Assembly: GCF_005281615.1 (NCBI RefSeq)
Contig: NZ_SZZM01000002.1
Coordinates: 186,001-250,000, forward strand
Direction: 5' to 3'
Origin: Rhodoligotrophos defluvii
GTDB taxonomy: Bacteria; Pseudomonadota; Alphaproteobacteria; Rhizobiales; Im1
Length of the DNA stretch: 64,000 bases
Within the stretch, counting starts at the first letter, position 1; the number at the start of each line of letters is the position of its first letter. Under the pieces are notes generated by a model that made no database searches, had not been told where the DNA came from, and was given only the letters and a program-made list of their open reading frames with translations. Position numbers and translations under genes: made by a program. Positions 16,732 to 25,047 of this stretch are shown in pieces.

Positions 16732-17553
16732 ATGTTGCAGAGGGCATCACAGCTCAACGGCTATTCCCTTCGCGCTACTGACGGGGAGATCGGCAGCGTG
16801 GATGATCTTCTCATCGATGATCAGTCCTGGACCGTGCGCTGGCTGGTCGTCGATACGGGCACCTGGCTCTCCGGCCGCCGCGTCTTGCTGCCGTCCTCTC
16901 ATTTGGGGAGGAGCGATCGCGAATTACGGCACATCGCCGTAGACCTGTCGCGGGAGCAAGTCAGGAACAGCCCGGACGTCGACACGCACAGGCCGGTATC
17001 GCGCCAGGTCGAAGCGTCAATCTACGGCTATTACGGCTGGAATCCCTATTGGTACGGGATACCGATGGCCTACGGGGCGCCCATGATAGCCGGGGCCGGC
17101 CTCGGCTATGGCGAGCTCCCACCATATCCGTTGGAGAGAAGAGAGGCCTCACCTGCCGACAACGCGATCGCCCGGCGCGCCACGGCAGAAGCCGAGAGGC
17201 AGCGCGAGGAGGACCAGCATCTGCGCAGCATCGCGGAAGTCACGGATTATTACATCGAGGCGAGCGACGGCGACATCGGTCACGTGGAGGACTTCCTCAT
17301 TGACGAAGACGCATGGGTGGTCCGCTATGTCATGGTCGATACGAAAAACTGGTGGCCAGGCAAGTTCGTGCTGATTGCGCCGGAGTGGGTGGAGGACATC
17401 CGCTGGAGCGAGCAAACGATCCGGGTCCAGCGCACGCGCGAAGACATTAAGAACGCGCCCGAATTCGATCCGTCGCGGCCGGTTGAACGCGATTACGAGG
17501 CGCGGCTCTACAACTACTATGGGCTTCCGCCCTATTGGCGGCCAACGGCTTGA
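16732..17553 (+). CDS. Double PRC-barrel domain protein
   Basis: 273 residues from the ATG at 16732, after GGAAAGGAACG; the frame is open upstream into the ATPase gene but that part is not conserved-looking. Two PRC-barrel domains are visible: residues about 8-95 (YSLRATDGEIGSVDDLLIDD, then WLVVDTGTWLSGRRVLLP) and about 165-255 (YYIEASDGDIGHVEDFLIDE, then YVMVDTKNWWPGKFVLIAP). A Tyr/Gly/Pro-rich linker separates them (YGYYGWNPYWYG). No signal peptide. PRC-barrels occur in stress and RNA- or membrane-associated proteins; the biochemical role here is unknown. The EcfG-like promoter suggests a general stress protein. Confidence 0.85.
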   Translation: MLQRASQLNGYSLRATDGEIGSVDDLLIDDQSWTVRWLVVDTGTWLSGRRVLLPSSHLGRSDRELRHIAVDLSREQVRNSPDVDTHRPVSRQVEASIYGYYGWNPYWYGIPMAYGAPMIAGAGLGYGELPPYPLERREASPADNAIARRATAEAERQREEDQHLRSIAEVTDYYIEASDGDIGHVEDFLIDEDAWVVRYVMVDTKNWWPGKFVLIAPEWVEDIRWSEQTIRVQRTREDIKNAPEFDPSRPVERDYEARLYNYYGLPPYWRPTA

Positions 17554-17577
17554 GACAAGCCGCCGGCGCTGCCCGTT

Positions 17578-17706
17578 CGATCGCTCCCATGGAGAGACGG
17601 CTGTGCCGGCCCTCACAACACCATCCCGCTTCTGCTGCTTGCGATAAATGTTGAGCCAGAGCTGGATCGCCCCTATTTGCCGAAAGGTGTTGTGAGGGAG
17701 CGATCG
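17578..17706 (+). repeat. Bipartite inverted repeat sequestering the ribosome-binding site of the P-loop gene
   Basis: The right arm has two joined segments: GGTGTTGTGAGGG (17686-17698) pairs with CCCTCACAACACC (17610-17622), and GGGAGCGATCG (17696-17706) pairs with CGATCGCTCCC (17578-17588). Together they could form a stem of 13 + 8 pairs with a roughly 21-base side bulge and a 63-base loop. GGGAG (17696-17700) is the Shine-Dalgarno of the ATG at 17708, so an RNA with this fold would mask translation initiation. Confidence 0.65.
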
Positions 17707-17707
17707 G

Positions 17708-18325
17708 ATGGGATTGATCATCAATCCGAGAGGAGCAGGCGGATCGGGGAAAACGGAACTGGTCCGCAGAATACTTGAGAAATACGGATGGATCCGCGGG
17801 GCATCGTGCAGCAATACTGGAATAGAGCTCATCAATCGACCTGGGCGCGGGCGCCCTTTCGGCTATCATATCCGGCATCCGGGACGCGGGCGGCCGCTTG
17901 TCGTCCTTGGCGATTATGAGGTGACGAGCGGCGGGTGCGACACGATCCCGATCGCTCATGGCGGCCTTGAGGAGATCGCGCGGTCCGCTGACGCCTTCGC
18001 GACCGCCGGACATGATGTTCTCATCGAAGGATTGGCATTGGGCGCGGACGTCAAATATTCGATGGCTCTGGCGCGTACGCACGACCTGCGCATTATCCGG
18101 CTGAGCACGCCGGTCGACCAGTGTGCACGTAATCTCGTCTCACGTCGGCGAATGCGCAGAGATCTGCTCCCGCAGGTTGAACGGACGACGGCGATGGTAG
18201 ACCGGCATATTGAAGGCGCCTGCCAGCAATTGCGTGCCTATGCGCATATCGAGGTTGCAGCTTTCGAAGACGCTCTCGCGCGCGCACTGTCGCTGCTCGG
18301 CATCGGGGCGTTCGAGGCGGCCTGA
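17708..18325 (+). CDS. Small P-loop ATPase/kinase-like protein, function unknown
   Basis: 205 residues. Walker A is GAGGSGKTELVRR (about residues 9-21) very near the N-terminus, and HDVLIEGLALGADVKYS (about 107-123) could carry a Walker-B-like acidic residue. Arg-rich VSRRRMRRDLLPQVERTTAMVDRH near 145-170 may serve as a lid. The layout resembles small AAA/kinase-like NTPases but no specific family is recognisable. It stands alone between the PRC-barrel gene and the leftward RraA cluster. Translation may be controlled by the inverted repeat that includes its ribosome-binding site. Confidence 0.7.
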   Translation: MGLIINPRGAGGSGKTELVRRILEKYGWIRGASCSNTGIELINRPGRGRPFGYHIRHPGRGRPLVVLGDYEVTSGGCDTIPIAHGGLEEIARSADAFATAGHDVLIEGLALGADVKYSMALARTHDLRIIRLSTPVDQCARNLVSRRRMRRDLLPQVERTTAMVDRHIEGACQQLRAYAHIEVAAFEDALARALSLLGIGAFEAA

Positions 18326-18408
18326 TCACGGGGGCGCGCTATTCGAGATCATCCGCCGCCCAGGCGTATTGATGGAGCCCGCCACGGCCGCTCAAGGCCT
18401 GCCCTGCC

Positions 18409-19005
18409 CTACTTGAGCCCGAGCAGTTCCAAAGTGGATTTGCCCTCCCGGATTTCGGCGAGGAAGATCTCCTCGCGCGCCCTGCGCATTTTCGCTTTTT
18501 CGAGGATGGATGAAATGTGGGTTCTCGGGAGACAAATCACCCCATCTCGGTCGCCGACGACCAAGTCTCCCTCTTGGATTGACACGCCGCCGATGAAAAC
18601 CGATGCGCCGGGCTCCCCCGCATAGCCCTTGGTCGTGCCGCTCAGGCCGACACCACGCGCGAACACCGGGAAGCGCAACTGTTCCAGCGCGGCGGTATCG
18701 CGAACACCACCGTTGACGACCACGCCTGCGACCTCGCGTTGTTGTGCCATCGCGGTGAGGATCTCGCCCCAGTAACCGCACGTCGCACCGGCCCCATCAA
18801 TCACCAGAACGGCGCCTTTGGGTGTCCGATCCATGGCCAAATGAATGGCGAGATTGTCTCCGGACGCACAGCGCACCGGATATGCAGGTCCGGCCAATTG
18901 AGCACCGGCCCACATCGCCCGGATGTCCGGCCCCAGCCAAGCCTGCAGCTTGGATGCCTCCAGCAGAGTTGCTGTGCCGAGCTGAAGAACCGCGGCGAGA
19001 TCCAC
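18409..19005 (-). CDS. RraA-family protein (aldolase/decarboxylase-like), copy 1
   Basis: 198 residues from a GTG whose first base directly follows the stop of copy 2. Conserved features are GPAYPVRC, the ALVIDGAG segment, a GEILTAMAQ helix and the metal/substrate motif GGVRD. Catalytic family members are 4-hydroxy-4-methyl-2-oxoglutarate or oxaloacetate-type Mg-dependent aldolases/decarboxylases; the E. coli RraA branch instead inhibits RNase E. Three adjacent copies next to a transporter favour catabolic roles. It is the last gene of the leftward cluster. Confidence 0.82.
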   Translation of the reverse strand: MDLAAVLQLGTATLLEASKLQAWLGPDIRAMWAGAQLAGPAYPVRCASGDNLAIHLAMDRTPKGAVLVIDGAGATCGYWGEILTAMAQQREVAGVVVNGGVRDTAALEQLRFPVFARGVGLSGTTKGYAGEPGASVFIGGVSIQEGDLVVGDRDGVICLPRTHISSILEKAKMRRAREEIFLAEIREGKSTLELLGLK

Positions 19006-19662
19006 CTAGGAACCCTTTCTTTGCAGCAGGTGATAGGCGTGGTTCCGACGCGCTTCTCGCAGCGTTGTGCCGGATGAGACTTCGGAAATGATCCGAGCCT
19101 CCGTCGCTTCGATCTCCTGCGCCGTTCGCAGCACAGCCTCGGCGCAATCCCAGGGCACCACCACCACCCCGTTGGAATCCCCGAGGATGATATCGTTCGG
19201 GCGAACCGGGATATTGCTCAGCTGAACCGTTCCACCGACCTCAGCCAATTCGATCCGATCCTTGCCGGTCCGCATGTATCGCCCCCTGCTGAAGATCGGA
19301 TACTGATTGTCCAGAGCCAGATCGACATCACGGCACACACCGTCGATGACGGTTCCAGAAAGACCGCGCCGCAAGGCCACTTGGGTCAGGATATCCCCCC
19401 ACACCGTGCAGTCGATACGGCCACCATTGTCGATCACCACAACCGCCCTCGCGGGGATGTCGTCGATGAAGTCGCCCACAGTGCCCTTTTCGCGAGAGAT
19501 CGGCCGATAGCGCACAGTGAACGCCGGCCCTGCCATCCTGACCTTGTTGAAAAGCGGAAGAAGCCCGAGGCAACACCCCTCAACGCCGATCCTGTCCATG
19601 GCGTCGGACACCGAGGGCGTGGACAGGTTCTTCAAGCCTTCCGATATTGCATGGACGTCCAT
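19006..19662 (-). CDS. RraA-family protein, copy 2
   Basis: 218 residues. The N-terminus LKNLSTPSVSDAMDRIGVEG is the typical family opening (ST-x-xVSDAM/L). RAVVVIDNGGRIDCTVWGDILTQVA follows, with DGVCRD as the R-D motif expected to bind Mg2+ and the oxoacid. It lies 3 bases after copy 3 and abuts copy 1, so the three form one transcription unit. The proteins are diverged from one another, so this is not a recent duplication; they may be subunits of mixed oligomers or act on different intermediates. Confidence 0.85.
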   Translation of the reverse strand: MDVHAISEGLKNLSTPSVSDAMDRIGVEGCCLGLLPLFNKVRMAGPAFTVRYRPISREKGTVGDFIDDIPARAVVVIDNGGRIDCTVWGDILTQVALRRGLSGTVIDGVCRDVDLALDNQYPIFSRGRYMRTGKDRIELAEVGGTVQLSNIPVRPNDIILGDSNGVVVVPWDCAEAVLRTAQEIEATEARIISEVSSGTTLREARRNHAYHLLQRKGS

Positions 19663-19665
19663 GGC

Positions 19666-20379
19666 TCATTCACCTCCCCGTTCCATGATCTTGGCAAATT
19701 GCCTGTCATGCATGACTTCGACCACCGATCGGCCCGAGCGTACAGCTTCGATCATCGCCGCCTCGCGCTTTTTCACGCGCTCGGCAATATCGAGAACGTC
19801 AGCGATACGGTCTTGGCCGATGAACACGGTCCCACTCGCATCGGCAACGACATAGTCGCCGGAGGAAACCTTCACGCCGGCGAATTCCACGTCGCAGTCA
19901 AAATCGGTCTGGACGAGACGGTTACGCGCGCTGACGTGGACGGCACTCCTCCCGAAGACCGGAAAGCGTAGTTCTCTGTTCTCGTCGAGATCGCGGCCCG
20001 CGCCATCAATCACCACGCCGCGAATTCCCTTTATGATCGCGGCGTGGGCGATAATCCCGCCCCAACATGAAATGGATTTGTCGCCGGCATTGGCGATCAC
20101 GAGAACAGTGTCGCTATCCGCCTTTTCGACCGCCGGCGTGATCATGTGCTGCGTTTCCCCGGCGGCCTTTTTATTGTCCACTTGCACCGTGAGAGCCCGC
20201 CCGACGATACGCTCACACGGCCACAACGGCAGGATGCCATTCGTGGAACCCGGGAGCCCGAGGAAGTCCAGGGCGTCGGAGATCGCGCACGAATCCATGT
20301 ATTGCAAGCGAGGCAGCATTCTGGCTTTCCATGTTTGACGCGAAGGTGTTTCGTCTTCAGAACATGCTCGCCGCCACAT
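19666..20379 (-). CDS. RraA-family protein, copy 3
   Basis: About 237 residues from the ATG at 20379, which has GGAAAGAG upstream. An ATG at 20319 (after GGAAAG, giving MLPRLQYMDSCAISDALDFLG) fits the family N-terminus equally well, and an ATG at 20523 is also in frame. Motifs present are DTVLVIANAGDKSISCWGGIIAHAA and DGAGRD. It is the first RraA gene of the leftward set and lies 64 bases downstream of the glutamate-type ATPase gene. Probable Mg-dependent 2-oxoacid aldolase or decarboxylase; substrate unknown. Confidence 0.82.
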   Translation of the reverse strand: MWRRACSEDETPSRQTWKARMLPRLQYMDSCAISDALDFLGLPGSTNGILPLWPCERIVGRALTVQVDNKKAAGETQHMITPAVEKADSDTVLVIANAGDKSISCWGGIIAHAAIIKGIRGVVIDGAGRDLDENRELRFPVFGRSAVHVSARNRLVQTDFDCDVEFAGVKVSSGDYVVADASGTVFIGQDRIADVLDIAERVKKREAAMIEAVRSGRSVVEVMHDRQFAKIMERGGE

Positions 20380-20443
20380 CGTCCAATTCTCTTTCCGCCA
20401 CACGCCGATATGCGTTTCGTATCGCACAGTTCGAGGATACTCC

Positions 20444-21178
20444 TCAGCTCTCGGAGCGTAAAATACGGGATAGGAACTGTTGGGTGCGTTCCGATTCCGG
20501 ATGGACGAAGAATGATGTCGCATCCCGGTTTTCCATGATCTCTCCGTCGCTCATGAAAACCACGCGATCCGCGACCTTGCTGGCGAACCCCATTTCATGT
20601 GTGACGACGATCATCGTCATGCCTTCCTCGGCGAGCAAGATCATGACGTCGAGGACCTCGCTGATCATTTCGGGATCGAGCGCCGATGTCGGCTCGTCAA
20701 AGAGCATTGCGACCGGATCCATGGCGAGCGCACGGGCGATTGCAACCCGCTGCTGCTGTCCCCCGGACAGATTCCCGGGATATTTCTGGCCATGGGCAAC
20801 CATATCCACGCGACGAAGAAGCTCGTGTGCCTTTTCCAAGCTCTCTTGTCTGGTACGGCGCAGTACATTCACCTGCGCCAACACGATGTTTTCGATCGCA
20901 TTGAGGTGCGGGAACAACTCGAAATGCTGGAACACCATTCCGACGCGAGCGCGCAGTTTCGGAAGTTCGGTTTTCGGATCCCCCACGCTGACGCCGCCCA
21001 CGATGATTTCGCCCTTCTGAAAGGGCTCGAGGCCGTTCACGCATTTGATCAAGGTTGATTTCCCGGAGCCGGAAGGGCCGCATACAACGACCACCTCGCC
21101 TCTCGCGACCTCCAGCGAGCAGTTATTCAGCACACGGAAATTACCGTAGTGCTTCGAAACGTTGCGAATTGAAATCAC
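20444..21178 (-). CDS. Amino-acid ABC transporter ATPase, GltL/GlnQ type
   Basis: 244 residues, the usual length. Translation most likely starts at the GTG at 21178 (V-I-S-I-R-N-V-S-K), preceded by a run of G residues; the frame is open for another 470 bases upstream inside the permease gene but that is not coding in this frame. Motifs: Walker [15 protein letters not shown]-loop [12 protein letters not shown], signature [15 protein letters not shown], Walker [15 protein letters not shown] and switch VTHEMGFA. It serves the two permeases and binding protein upstream. Confidence 0.93.
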   Translation of the reverse strand: MISIRNVSKHYGNFRVLNNCSLEVARGEVVVVCGPSGSGKSTLIKCVNGLEPFQKGEIIVGGVSVGDPKTELPKLRARVGMVFQHFELFPHLNAIENIVLAQVNVLRRTRQESLEKAHELLRRVDMVAHGQKYPGNLSGGQQQRVAIARALAMDPVAMLFDEPTSALDPEMISEVLDVMILLAEEGMTMIVVTHEMGFASKVADRVVFMSDGEIMENRDATSFFVHPESERTQQFLSRILRSES

Positions 21179-21219
21179 CGAGATACCCCCCGCTTGGCGG
21201 CTGGTAGGCGGAACAGCCT

Positions 21220-21903
21220 CTACTTCTTTCGTTTTGCCAGCTTCCCGATGTACTGCGAGAAGGCGAAGGACATCGCGAGATAGACAACCGCGACGAAAAC
21301 GTACATTTCCGGCAAGCGGCCGTCGCGCTGGCCGACCTTGGTCGCGGCGCCGAGAAAATCGGTAAGGGAGAGCACGTAGACGAGCGACGTGTCCTGAAAA
21401 AGCACCAGAAGCTGCGTCAACAAGGCTGGAACCATGTTGCGGATGGCCTGCGGCAGGATGATGAGCCGATAGAGCTGCGCGCCATTGAGGCCCAACGCCA
21501 TGCCTGCATTTCTTTGCCCGTCCGGAATGCCTTGGATGCCGGCTCTGACGATCTCGCAGAAATAGGCCGCCTCGATGAGTATGAACGGGATCAGCGCCGA
21601 GAGAAACGCGCCGACCGGCACGGGCCTCGGGAGGCCGAAAATCCATTGGGGAATGAACGGGACAAGGAAATAGAACCAGAATATCAGTAGGATGAGCGGT
21701 AGGGACCGCAGCAGGTTGACATATGCCGCTGCAGCATAGGACAGGAGGTGGAAGCGCGACAGACGGGCTATCGCGAGGAGGGTTCCAAGGACGAAGCCTC
21801 CAGCGCCAGCAAGGAGTGTCAAAAGCAGCGTGAACCGCATTCCCACCAGGAACAAATATCCGATCGAGTTCCAGATGACTTCAAAATCAAACTCGGAGAA
21901 CAT
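21220..21903 (-). CDS. Amino-acid ABC transporter permease, GltK type
   Basis: A 227-residue membrane protein. The segment [21 protein letters not shown] is almost that of E. coli GltK, and the EAA loop appears as [25 protein letters not shown]. About five transmembrane helices. The gene overlaps the 3' end of the GltJ-type permease by 17 bases. With its partner it forms the inner-membrane channel for glutamate/aspartate-type substrates. Confidence 0.92.
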   Translation of the reverse strand: MFSEFDFEVIWNSIGYLFLVGMRFTLLLTLLAGAGGFVLGTLLAIARLSRFHLLSYAAAAYVNLLRSLPLILLIFWFYFLVPFIPQWIFGLPRPVPVGAFLSALIPFILIEAAYFCEIVRAGIQGIPDGQRNAGMALGLNGAQLYRLIILPQAIRNMVPALLTQLLVLFQDTSLVYVLSLTDFLGAATKVGQRDGRLPEMYVFVAVVYLAMSFAFSQYIGKLAKRKK

Positions 21904-22660
21904 TTGCCTTCCTTGTAGGATTGGCCGCGCCTTGACGCTTGATCATCCCAGGTATTTGGCAAGCCTGTTCAATGGTTCCCATGATCTTTACAACCGTGAA
22001 GTTCATCGCGAGATAGATCAGGCTTGCAACCGTAAACACCTCGAAAATGTGAAACGTGAGCTCCTGAATGAGGCGAGAGCTTGCGGTAAGTTCGACGACT
22101 CCGATGGTCAGCGCGATAGCGCTGTTTTTTATGACGCCGATGAACTCACTGGTGAGAGGTGGCACGACGAGACGGAACGCGACCGGCAGCAGCACCAGCC
22201 GGTAGGCCTGTCCCCGCGTCAGACCGAGCGCGAGCGCCGCGTTAATCTGGCCGGGAGGGCGGCTCTGAATAGCAGAGCGGAGCAATTCGGCAATCCGCGC
22301 CGAGGTATAAAGACCCAGCGCAGCGACCGCCATGATAAACGGCGCTAAAGAAAGCTGCTTTACCCAGGTCGAAGCTTTGCTCGGCAGAAATTCCGGGAAA
22401 ACAAAGTACCATAAGAACATCTGGACGATGAGCGGAATATTTCTAAACAACTCCACATACGTTGCGGCACCGATACTGAGTATGCGGTTCTCTGCCGTGC
22501 GGAGCACACCAACGATAGCGCCCAGCACGAGCGCGATCCCGTAGGAACTCAAGGCAACAGCGGCGGTCCAAAGGGCTCCGTGGAGCAGCACCGCCATGTA
22601 TGTGTGGGTGCCGTCCGGCGCCAATTCGAACAGGACGCCCCAATCCCAGTTGTAGCTCAT
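21887..22660 (-). CDS. Amino-acid ABC transporter permease, GltJ type
   Basis: 257 residues from the ATG at 22660 (MSYNWDWGVLFELAP), preceded by GGTGGG; an ATG 15 bases upstream is in frame but has no ribosome-binding site. The N-terminus and the stretches YVELFRNIPLIVQMFLWYFV and VPPLTSEFIGVIKNSAIALTIG closely resemble E. coli GltJ. Five or more hydrophobic helices and an EAA loop (AALALGLTRGQAYRLVLLPVA) are present. It follows the binding-protein gene by 69 bases in the leftward operon. Confidence 0.93.
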   Translation of the reverse strand: MSYNWDWGVLFELAPDGTHTYMAVLLHGALWTAAVALSSYGIALVLGAIVGVLRTAENRILSIGAATYVELFRNIPLIVQMFLWYFVFPEFLPSKASTWVKQLSLAPFIMAVAALGLYTSARIAELLRSAIQSRPPGQINAALALGLTRGQAYRLVLLPVAFRLVVPPLTSEFIGVIKNSAIALTIGVVELTASSRLIQELTFHIFEVFTVASLIYLAMNFTVVKIMGTIEQACQIPGMIKRQGAANPTRKANVLRV

Positions 22661-22729
22661 CGCAACCCACCACATCCATGCTCGCCGGGAAGCGTTCCGG
22701 CGAGCAAGTCTCCCGTTTCGGGCACAACG

Positions 22730-23656
22730 CTACTTGTAATAGGCTGGATCGGCCGTATCCGAAGGCTGGGCCAGTGCTTTGCGCATGCCGCTGCTAATCG
22801 GCAGGTTGAGGACAATGCCACGGGGCGGAATGGGCTCCATGAACCACTTGTTGTAAAGCGATTCCATCTTGCCGGACGTGATGATCTCCAACATGGCGGC
22901 ATCAACCGCCGCCTTGAACTGCGGATCATCGCGGCGGAGCATGATCGCGTATGGCTCGACCGAAAGCGCCTCCTCCGAAATAATGTAACCATCAGGGTTG
23001 CGCGAATTGGCAATGCTGGACGCAGCCAGGATGTCGTCGATCACCATGCCCGCAACGCGATCGGTTTCGAGGAGAAGGAAGGTTTCGGCTATGTCCTTGC
23101 CCTGCACGATCTCGAGGTTCAGATTGCGTTCGGCATTCAGCGCCTGCAGCAGACTTATGGTGGTGCTTCCGGCCACCGCAGCCACCCTTTTCCCCGCGAG
23201 ATCGGCCAGTTGCCTCACGTCGGAATCCTTTTTCGCGGCGACGCGGATCGCGGCAACGAAATGAGTCATGGTGAAGGCGACCTGCTCCTGCCGACGGAGA
23301 TTGTTGGTTGTGGAGCTGCATTCGAGGTCGATAGTGCCGTTTAGAAGCAGTGGAATACGCGCAGATCCCGCCACAGGAACAGTGGTGATCTTGAGCGGCT
23401 CCAGATCGAAGCGCGCCTTGATCTTGTCGGCCACAAGCCGGCACAGCTCATAGGCGTACCCGACGACCTCGCCGTCATCGGTGACATAGGAGAACGGAAT
23501 GGACGCTTCGCGATGCCCAATAGCAATTGTTCCGGTGTCGGCGATTTTCTTCAGCGTACCCGAAAGTTCTCCAGCATTGGGGGTGGCTGGAAAGACGGCC
23601 ATAAGTAGCCCGCCAAGAGCCAAACCGCCCAAGATGTTTGGAATTCGTATGGACAT
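22730..23656 (-). CDS. Glutamate/aspartate-type periplasmic binding protein (GltI-like)
   Basis: 308 residues with an N-terminal signal peptide (hydrophobic GGLALGGLLMAVFPATPNA, cleavage near residue 29). The mature protein has IAIGHREASIPFSYV, RIPLLLNGTIDLECSSTTNN and MLRRDDPQFK, all characteristic of GltI, so acidic amino acids or close analogues are likely ligands. It is first in a seven-gene leftward set (gltI-J-K-L-like then three rraA-like genes), suggesting that the imported compound is processed by the RraA enzymes. A short inverted repeat lies upstream in the region shared with the RidA gene. Confidence 0.92.
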   Translation of the reverse strand: MSIRIPNILGGLALGGLLMAVFPATPNAGELSGTLKKIADTGTIAIGHREASIPFSYVTDDGEVVGYAYELCRLVADKIKARFDLEPLKITTVPVAGSARIPLLLNGTIDLECSSTTNNLRRQEQVAFTMTHFVAAIRVAAKKDSDVRQLADLAGKRVAAVAGSTTISLLQALNAERNLNLEIVQGKDIAETFLLLETDRVAGMVIDDILAASSIANSRNPDGYIISEEALSVEPYAIMLRRDDPQFKAAVDAAMLEIITSGKMESLYNKWFMEPIPPRGIVLNLPISSGMRKALAQPSDTADPAYYK

Positions 23657-23784
23657 AAGCGTCTCCCGTCAGTCCGTTCCTGCACGAAGGGAGCCGATTC
23701 TGGGTGTTTCCCCCAATTTTGCTCCTCCCCAGCTCAGCAAAACATATGGACTTGATCCGGTCCAATTCGATCGGCGTGCATCTG

Positions 23785-23803
23785 TCATATCTGGCGGATA
23801 TGA
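23785..23803. promoter_or_regulatory. Inverted repeat, operator candidate between GltI-like and RidA genes
   Basis: TCATATC and GATATGA are perfect 7-bp arms around TGGCG. A wider pair, CTGTCA (23782-23787) and TGACAG (23808-23813), overlaps it. It lies roughly midway in the 263-bp divergent region, suiting a dimeric regulator that controls both the transporter/RraA operon and the RidA gene. Confidence 0.45.
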
Positions 23804-23919
23804 AGACTGACAGGATGTGCCAGCCTGATGCCATCTGCCGGAAAGCGTGAATACAGTAAGTCGCCGATAGTATTGGCCAAGCAGCTGCTCCGATAACAGA
23901 TAATCCTCATTGCGATCAC

Positions 23920-25047
23920 ATGCGCAAAGGTGAAGGAGCCAAAATCGGCCCCTTCGTTGCAACGGAAATCACGAGCGACCTCGAGGTCCACATCTTGTCC
24001 AGCACCGATCCGCGCCGCCGCCAAATATTTCCGTCATCGTCAAAGCCATTGGGGCCATACTCTCCCGGAATATTGGCCGACGACTATCTCTACATCTCCG
24101 GACAAGGCGGTCGGACGATGCAGGAATCGATCGACAAGGTCGCTGCCATCTTGCGCGCCGCAGGTCTGGATGCGCACAATATTGTCTCTACTCAAATCTA
24201 TCTAAGCGCTGCCGGCGATGCCCCATTGGAGATGCAGGCTTACGATCACTATGTCGGATCGCACCGCCCGGCTCACTTGGCATTTGAGGTTTCGCGAATG
24301 CCCCTGGTGTCGGGCGATCCGAGCCAGCCGACAAAGACGGAGCTTCTTGCTGTGGCCTGGACCGGAAAGCCGGCATTTCTGCCGGAAATCGACAATCGCG
24401 TTAGCCGGGTTTCGGGTGCCGCCACGATGGACCGCATGTATTTTGCCTTGGACGGTTGGGCTGATCCAACCGCAGAAGGGCTGCGCTCGTTCTTAGGCGA
24501 CCTTTCGCGGCACCTCACAGAGCATGGAATGGATGTCGACCACCTCGCCTCTCTGACTGTCGTCTACGATGGTTCGTGGGACGATGCCACTGTCCGGGAA
24601 GGCTTTGGCAGATTGCTCGATGGAATGGGCGTGGCGGTCAGCTTCCTCCGCGTGAACGCGCTGATCGGCCGTTCGACCATCGCGGTCTCAGCTGTCGCGG
24701 CATTGGACAGACAGGCGCTCGATGGCAACCGACCCGGCCTCGACAGCGCGCGGCTCGGCGACACGCTTTTCTGCGGCACATCCCGCGGAACGGGCGCGAC
24801 GACGGCCGATGCGACGCGCCATTCTCTCGTGCAGCTCGCGAGCAGTGCTTCCGCGCACGGCTTTTCGATCGAGGATGCTGCATTTGTGAACGTCTTTCTC
24901 GGTGATCTGACGCAATTTGCGGCGATGAACGAGGTGTACGGAACGTATTTTTCGGAGCCGCCGCCGGCGCGCGCGACCGTCGAGCTCCAAAGGCCCGCCT
25001 CTCCGTCCAGCATGATGGCTTCGATGGTTCTCGCACGCAGCCGCTAG
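23920..25047 (+). CDS. Triple RidA (YjgF/YER057c/UK114) domain protein
   Basis: 375 residues, three times the usual size of about 125. Repeat 1 (about 31-148) has YLYISGQGG and RPAHLAFEV; repeat 2 (about 155-265) is the most diverged; repeat 3 (about 275-375) has DTLFCGTSRGTG and the full signature PPARATVEL. RidA proteins hydrolyse reactive enamines/imines formed by amino-acid-metabolising enzymes, using a conserved Arg that binds the carboxylate. Arg351 fills this place in repeat 3, whereas repeat 1 has His119, so probably only one canonical site remains per chain and the polypeptide may mimic a trimer. It overlaps the convergent SDR gene by 4 bases at the 3' end. The ribosome-binding site is weak and the start tentative. 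Confidence 0.8.
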   Translation: MRKGEGAKIGPFVATEITSDLEVHILSSTDPRRRQIFPSSSKPLGPYSPGILADDYLYISGQGGRTMQESIDKVAAILRAAGLDAHNIVSTQIYLSAAGDAPLEMQAYDHYVGSHRPAHLAFEVSRMPLVSGDPSQPTKTELLAVAWTGKPAFLPEIDNRVSRVSGAATMDRMYFALDGWADPTAEGLRSFLGDLSRHLTEHGMDVDHLASLTVVYDGSWDDATVREGFGRLLDGMGVAVSFLRVNALIGRSTIAVSAVAALDRQALDGNRPGLDSARLGDTLFCGTSRGTGATTADATRHSLVQLASSASAHGFSIEDAAFVNVFLGDLTQFAAMNEVYGTYFSEPPPARATVELQRPASPSSMMASMVLARSR

